DNA of 64,000 bases, taken from positions 186,001 through 250,000 of the forward strand of contig NZ_AUMN01000001.1 in the NCBI RefSeq assembly GCF_000430705.1, written 5' to 3'. Under the pieces are notes generated by a model. It did no database searches, was not told the DNA's origin, and saw nothing but the letters and a program-made list of their open reading frames with translations. This document shows, piece after piece, positions 60,377-64,000 of the stretch. Both the position numbers and the translations under genes were made by a program. The stretch is from Arthrobacter castelli DSM 16402. Its GTDB lineage: Bacteria; Actinomycetota; Actinomycetes; Actinomycetales; Micrococcaceae. Position 1 is the stretch's first letter, and each line of letters begins with the position of its first letter.

Positions 60377-61165
60377 ATGGACCTCGGAATCGGCGATGTC
60401 GCCCGCCGCAGCGGCCTCACGGAACGGACGCTGCGCTACTACGAAGAGCTCGGCCTGGTGACACCGGAGCGTGACCACGGGGGCCGCCGGCGCTACGACG
60501 CCGGTACGCTCGCCCGGCTCTATCGGGTGCGGCTGCTGCGCGAGCTCGCCACGCCTCTGGCCGGGATCGACCCGGACGCTGATGATCTGCCAACCCTGAC
60601 ACGGCAGCACTTGGCGGATCTCGATGATCGTCTGGCCGAATTGGCCCGCACTCGCGAACGGGTGCGGGCGCTGGAAGACCGGCTGCTCGCCGGCAGTCCG
60701 CCCGGCGACGAGGCGCTGCTCGACCTGCTCGCGGGTCTGCACTCCGACGAGCGCATGCCCACCCGCCGGATCACCCTGCTGGTCTATCGCGACATCGCGG
60801 CCGCGCACGCCTGGCTGATCGACGTGTTCGGCCTGGCGCCCGGACCGCTGGCTTTCGAGGGCGACCATGCCATACATGGTGAGATTCACGCTGGCGACGG
60901 CGTCATCTGGCTGCACCGCGAAGCGCCGGAACACCGGCTGGTGTCGCCGCTGGCCACCGACGGACTGGTCACAGCCTCGCTCGCCGTGCACGTGGACGAC
61001 GTCGACGGGCATCACGCCCGGGCGCGCGACGCCGGGGCCGAGGTGGTTTATCCGCCGGTCGATCAGCCCTACGGCTATCGCGAGTACAGCGCGCACGACC
61101 TCGAGGGGCACCTCTGGTCGTTCCAGACCCCGCTAGCAATGACCGAGGAGACGGAAGAACGATGA
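60377..61165 (+). CDS. MerR regulator fused to a VOC (glyoxalase/bleomycin resistance-like) domain
   Basis: A 262-residue two-domain protein. Residues ~1-110: MerR winged helix (GDVARRSGLTERTLRYYEELGLVTPERDHGGRRRYDA) and coiled helix. Residues ~128-255: a VOC-fold domain (VYRDIAAAHAWLIDVFGLAPG, ending YSAHDLEGHLWSFQTP). The ligand may bind the VOC domain and control transcription directly. TAGCAT lies 7 bases before the ATG. It overlaps the next gene by ATGA. Confidence 0.9.
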   Translation: MDLGIGDVARRSGLTERTLRYYEELGLVTPERDHGGRRRYDAGTLARLYRVRLLRELATPLAGIDPDADDLPTLTRQHLADLDDRLAELARTRERVRALEDRLLAGSPPGDEALLDLLAGLHSDERMPTRRITLLVYRDIAAAHAWLIDVFGLAPGPLAFEGDHAIHGEIHAGDGVIWLHREAPEHRLVSPLATDGLVTASLAVHVDDVDGHHARARDAGAEVVYPPVDQPYGYREYSAHDLEGHLWSFQTPLAMTEETEER

Positions 61166-61353
61166 GCCACATAACCCCTTATATCTGCGTCGGCGACTGC
61201 CGCGCCGCGATCGACTGGTACGTCGACGGGGTTGCCGCCCGCGTTGCCGAAGCCGGCACCAACCTCGACCGCGGCCCTGAGGACACGCCGCACGGACGGA
61301 TCGCCGTCTTCCGCGACCCCTTCGGTCACCGGTGGATGCTCAACGACGTTTAA
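61162..61353 (+). pseudogene. Internally deleted VOC-family protein
   Basis: A 63-codon frame with the first element of a glyoxalase-like domain (ITPYICVGDCRAAIDWYVD) joined directly to the last (VAEAGTNLDRGPEDTPHGRIAVFRDPFGHRWMLN). A normal member has ~120 residues, so about 60 residues of the middle appear lost in frame. It is coupled to the MerR-VOC gene by ATGA. A functional mini-protein cannot be ruled out. Confidence 0.7.
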
Positions 61354-61482
61354 GCCTGCGAACCAGGCCGATGCCCCGGATGACAGATCGATGAGATCCA
61401 CATTCGGCGGTGCAGTGTCACCTGCGCGCAACATTCAGGCGCTGATTCGAAGCCGCTGAGCGCGGCGGCGTAGGCTGTTGCC

Positions 61483-63174
61483 ATGAGCGTGGACATCAAA
61501 CCTCGGAGCCGGCAAGTAACAGACGGTATGGAGCGCGCGCCCGCACGCGGCATGCTGCGAGCTGTGGGAATGGGGGATGAGGACTTCGCCAAGCCGCAGA
61601 TCGGGGTGGCGAGTTCCTGGAACGAAATCACCCCCTGCAACCTGTCCCTCGACCGGCTGGCTCAGGGCGCCAAGGAAGGCGTCCACTCCGGCGGCGGATT
61701 CCCCATGCAATTCGGCACCATCTCGGTCTCCGACGGCATTTCCATGGGCCATGAAGGGATGCACTTCTCCCTGGTCTCCCGCGAAGTCATTACAGACTCG
61801 GTGGAAACGGTGATGGAGGCCGAACGGATCGATGGTTCGGTGTTGCTGGCCGGCTGCGACAAGTCGCTGCCCGGCATGCTGATGGCCGCGGCCCGGCTCG
61901 ACCTGGCCAGCGTCTTCCTCTACGCCGGATCGATCATGCCCGGATGGGCCAAGCTTGAAGACGGCTCCGAAAAGCAGGTCACGCTGATCGACGCCTTCGA
62001 GGCCGTCGGTGCCTGTGCCCGCGGCAAGATGAGCCGGACCGACCTGGACTCCATCGAAAAAGCCATCTGCCCGGGCGAAGGTGCCTGCGGCGGGATGTAC
62101 ACCGCCAACACCATGGCCTGCGTCGGCGAGGCGCTGGGAATGTCGCTGCCCGGATCGGCGGCACCGCCGTCGGCCGACCGCCGCCGCGACATGTTCGCCC
62201 GCAAGTCCGGCGAGGCCGTCGTCGAAATGCTCCGCCAGGGCATCACCGCCCGGGACATCATGACCCGCAAGGCGTTCGAGAACGCGATCGCCGTAGTGAT
62301 GGCATTCGGCGGCTCCACCAACGCCGTGCTGCACCTGCTCGCCATCGCCCGCGAGGCCGAGGTCGACCTCAAGCTGGAAGACTTCAACCGGATCGGGGAC
62401 AAGGTTCCCCACCTGGGCGACCTGAAGCCGTTCGGGCAGTATGTGATGACCGACGTCGACCAGGTCGGGGGAGTGCCGGTGATCATGCGCGCGCTGCTCG
62501 ACGCGGGGCTGCTGCACGGCGACGTGCTGACCGTCACCGGCAAGACGCTGGCCGAAAACCTGGAGTCCATCCATCCGCCGGACCTGGACGGCAGGATCCT
62601 GCGGTCGATGAACAACCCCATCCACCACAATGGCGGCGTGGCCGTGCTCCACGGGTCGCTGGCTCCGGAAGGGGCAGTGGTCAAGACCGCCGGATTTGAT
62701 GCCGAGGTCTTTGAGGGGCCGGCGAGGGTGTTCGAACGTGAACAGCCCGCCATGCAGGCGCTTGAAGCAGGCGACATCAACCCGGGTGACGTCATCGTGA
62801 TCCGCTATGAAGGCCCCAAGGGCGGTCCCGGCATGCGCGAGATGCTCGCCATCACCGGAGCCATCAAGGGCGCCGGGCTGGGCAAGGACGTGCTGCTGCT
62901 CACCGATGGGCGCTTCTCCGGCGGAACCACCGGCCTGTGCATCGGGCACGTGGCGCCGGAAGCGGTCGACGGCGGCCCGGTCGCGTACGTCCGCGACGGC
63001 GACAGGATCCGGGTCGATATCGCCAACCGGGATATCGACCTGCTGGTCGACGAGGGTGAATTGGCTTCCCGCCGCGTCGGATGGGAGCCGGTGCCCCACT
63101 CCTACGACAAGGGTGTGCTGGCCAAGTACTCCAAGCTGGTGCACTCGGCATCCGAGGGTGCCTACTGCGGCTGA
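61483..63174 (+). CDS. ilvD: Dihydroxy-acid dehydratase
   Basis: A 563-residue iron-sulfur enzyme of branched-chain amino acid synthesis, giving the oxoacid precursors of valine and isoleucine. Cluster Cys at 52 (TPCN), 125 (AGCDKSLPG) and 202 (GEGACGG). TAGGCT lies 6 bases before the ATG (61471-61476), suggesting a leaderless message. It is upstream of the ilvB operon but separated by a 346-bp leader region. Confidence 0.97.
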   Translation: MSVDIKPRSRQVTDGMERAPARGMLRAVGMGDEDFAKPQIGVASSWNEITPCNLSLDRLAQGAKEGVHSGGGFPMQFGTISVSDGISMGHEGMHFSLVSREVITDSVETVMEAERIDGSVLLAGCDKSLPGMLMAAARLDLASVFLYAGSIMPGWAKLEDGSEKQVTLIDAFEAVGACARGKMSRTDLDSIEKAICPGEGACGGMYTANTMACVGEALGMSLPGSAAPPSADRRRDMFARKSGEAVVEMLRQGITARDIMTRKAFENAIAVVMAFGGSTNAVLHLLAIAREAEVDLKLEDFNRIGDKVPHLGDLKPFGQYVMTDVDQVGGVPVIMRALLDAGLLHGDVLTVTGKTLAENLESIHPPDLDGRILRSMNNPIHHNGGVAVLHGSLAPEGAVVKTAGFDAEVFEGPARVFEREQPAMQALEAGDINPGDVIVIRYEGPKGGPGMREMLAITGAIKGAGLGKDVLLLTDGRFSGGTTGLCIGHVAPEAVDGGPVAYVRDGDRIRVDIANRDIDLLVDEGELASRRVGWEPVPHSYDKGVLAKYSKLVHSASEGAYCG

Positions 63175-63288
63175 ACCGGCCGCCGTCGTGCGTTAGGCGG
63201 CAGTGTTGGCGCTGGTGCCACTGATGCCGCCTGACGCATAATTGTCACAACAGGTTTCGCGAACATTACGGACAACGGTGTCCGACGG

Positions 63289-63317
63289 TTGACAGCCGGG
63301 CCGGGGAGCGGAAAACT
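63289..63317 (+). promoter_or_regulatory. Promoter of the ilvB leader
   Basis: A consensus -35 TTGACA (63289-63294), 17-bp spacer, and a -10-like AAAACT (63312-63317). Transcription would begin near 63324, the A of the leader peptide start codon. Confidence 0.6.
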
Positions 63318-63323
63318 ACTGGT

Positions 63324-63368
63324 ATGCAGTTCGTTTCCGTAGTACTTCTTACCAAGCGCGTGATGTAG
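63324..63368 (+). CDS. ilv leader peptide (14 residues)
   Basis: [14 protein letters not shown] followed by TAG. Four of the 14 residues are Val and two Leu, with VV-LL in a row, typical of branched-chain amino acid attenuator peptides; a 15-residue Val-rich leader precedes ilvBN in Corynebacterium. It has no close ribosome site and would be leaderless. Base pairing of AAGCGCGT within its end (63354-63361) with ACGCGCTT (63400-63407) offers the alternative hairpins of attenuation. Confidence 0.8.
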   Translation: MQFVSVVLLTKRVM

Positions 63369-63408
63369 GCCCAGTCCTCACACACTTGGTAACTACGTTA
63401 CGCGCTTA

Positions 63409-63442
63409 CCCCGACGCCGTCCGCTGGCCGAGGGGTTTTTTT
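63409..63442 (+). terminator. Attenuator terminator of the ilvB operon
   Basis: CCCC (63409-63412) pairs with GGGG (63432-63435) and GCC with GGC inside, followed directly by seven T (63436-63442). The stem is modest, consistent with a conditional terminator 40 bases after the leader peptide and about 80 before ilvB. Confidence 0.7.
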
Positions 63443-63520
63443 GTATCCAAGTCCGCACATGGTCCGCCGGCTTCACAAGAGACGGCAGGGCCGGTATCGA
63501 TTCCGCAAAGGAAGAGCCAG

Positions 63521-64000
63521 ATGAGTAAAGGAACGCCAGCCAGCCCCGCGCTGATGGCCGCAAAATCCCCGGTGCCGTCCGCGTCCGGAACCAAGCGGGC
63601 AGGCACCCGCCTTGCCAGCGCAGCTCACTCCGTCTCTCCTGTACCCGGGCCCAACCACACCATTGGACCGGTGGAAATGACTGGCTCACAAGCCATCGTC
63701 CGCTCACTGGAGGAACTCGGTGTCGACGATGTCTTCGGGCTGCCGGGTGGGGCGATCCTGCCCACGTATGACCCGTTGATGGACTCGGAGCGGATCAACC
63801 ACGTGCTGGTCCGCCATGAACAGGGTGCAGGACACGCCGCGCAGGGCTACGCGATGGTCACGGGCCGGACCGGTGTCGCCATTGTCACCTCCGGACCAGG
63901 CGCCACCAACCTGGTGACGGCTATTGCGGATGCGCACATGGACTCGGTGCCGATGGTGGCCATCACCGGCCAGGTGGCGAGCTCTGTGATTGGCACGGAC
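63521..64000 (+). CDS. ilvB: Acetolactate synthase large subunit (partial, 3' end outside window)
   Basis: The first 160 codons of the thiamine-diphosphate enzyme that starts branched-chain amino acid synthesis. After a polar ~50-residue N-terminus, [32 protein letters not shown] and the catalytic Glu100 in [15 protein letters not shown] are present, then [40 protein letters not shown] precedes the ATG. Expression is expected to respond to the attenuator upstream. Confidence 0.96.
   Translation, partial: MSKGTPASPALMAAKSPVPSASGTKRAGTRLASAAHSVSPVPGPNHTIGPVEMTGSQAIVRSLEELGVDDVFGLPGGAILPTYDPLMDSERINHVLVRHEQGAGHAAQGYAMVTGRTGVAIVTSGPGATNLVTAIADAHMDSVPMVAITGQVASSVIGTD

Overview
This is a high-GC actinobacterial chromosome segment with no rRNA, phage, transposase or CRISPR genes. 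Several traits point to the Micrococcales, and the extradiol dioxygenase closely resembles that of Brevibacterium: dense gene packing with many ATGA/GTGA overlaps, a NUDIX-type NrtR regulator ahead of the nad genes, Mqo, GntP/GntK, a MobA-type 3-hydroxybenzoate hydroxylase, and many genes with a -10-like hexamer only 6-7 bases before the start codon (leaderless style). Species assignment is inference.

Layout. 1-2.5 kb: an ArsR-type regulator (cut by the window edge) with an SRPBCC gene, small stress-type proteins and an ADP-ribosylglycohydrolase. 2.7-8.2 kb: an aquaporin with an acidic tail, a terminator, then sbcD-sbcC. 8.2-17.8 kb: four transporters, a 3-hydroxybenzoate module (mobA plus iclR, divergent from an MHS-type transporter), two paralogous small membrane proteins and a TetR-regulated EamA exporter. 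17.9-20.3 kb: two MBL-fold genes (one a remnant) and an Fpg/Nei glycosylase. 20.3-26.3 kb: a homoprotocatechuate (3,4-dihydroxyphenylacetate) meta-cleavage operon, transcribed leftward as FAH-RraA fusion, GntR regulator, DapA-like aldolase, hpaE, hpaD. It has an operator-like palindrome upstream and a strong hairpin downstream.

26.4-28.3 kb: a MazF-type toxin-antitoxin pair, a regulator/membrane-protein pair and two tiny ORFs expressed from a perfect 25-bp inverted repeat. 28.4-35.8 kb: a Ser/Thr kinase, then a leftward operon of amino-acid permease, E1-alpha, E1-beta, a lipoyl-only protein and an alpha/beta hydrolase, facing a divergent Lrp regulator. It resembles a 2-oxoacid or acetoin dehydrogenase whose E2 is split and lacks the usual acyltransferase core. 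Two of its genes carry in-frame copies of a palindromic repeat that also occurs between hpaD and hpaE. 36.5-42.2 kb: nrtR-nadA-nadB-nadC plus a cysteine desulfurase, de novo NAD synthesis with an iron-sulfur supply gene.

42.6-52.6 kb: housekeeping and accessory genes (SDR, transglutaminase-like, MarR/luciferase-like pair, DUF503, phosphoribosyltransferase, mqo, orphan peptide-type binding protein, bcp), a tRNA-Leu and a tRNA-Lys. 52.7-58 kb: a gluconate-related neighbourhood (PQQ-type sugar dehydrogenase lipoprotein, 2-hydroxyacid dehydrogenase, gntK-gntP) flanking a membrane-anchored protein with histidine-rich repeats. 58-64 kb: YbaK, LysR, a MerR-VOC fusion with a shrunken VOC gene behind it, ilvD, and an ilvB operon start preceded by a Val/Leu-rich 14-residue leader peptide and a terminator-like hairpin (attenuator).
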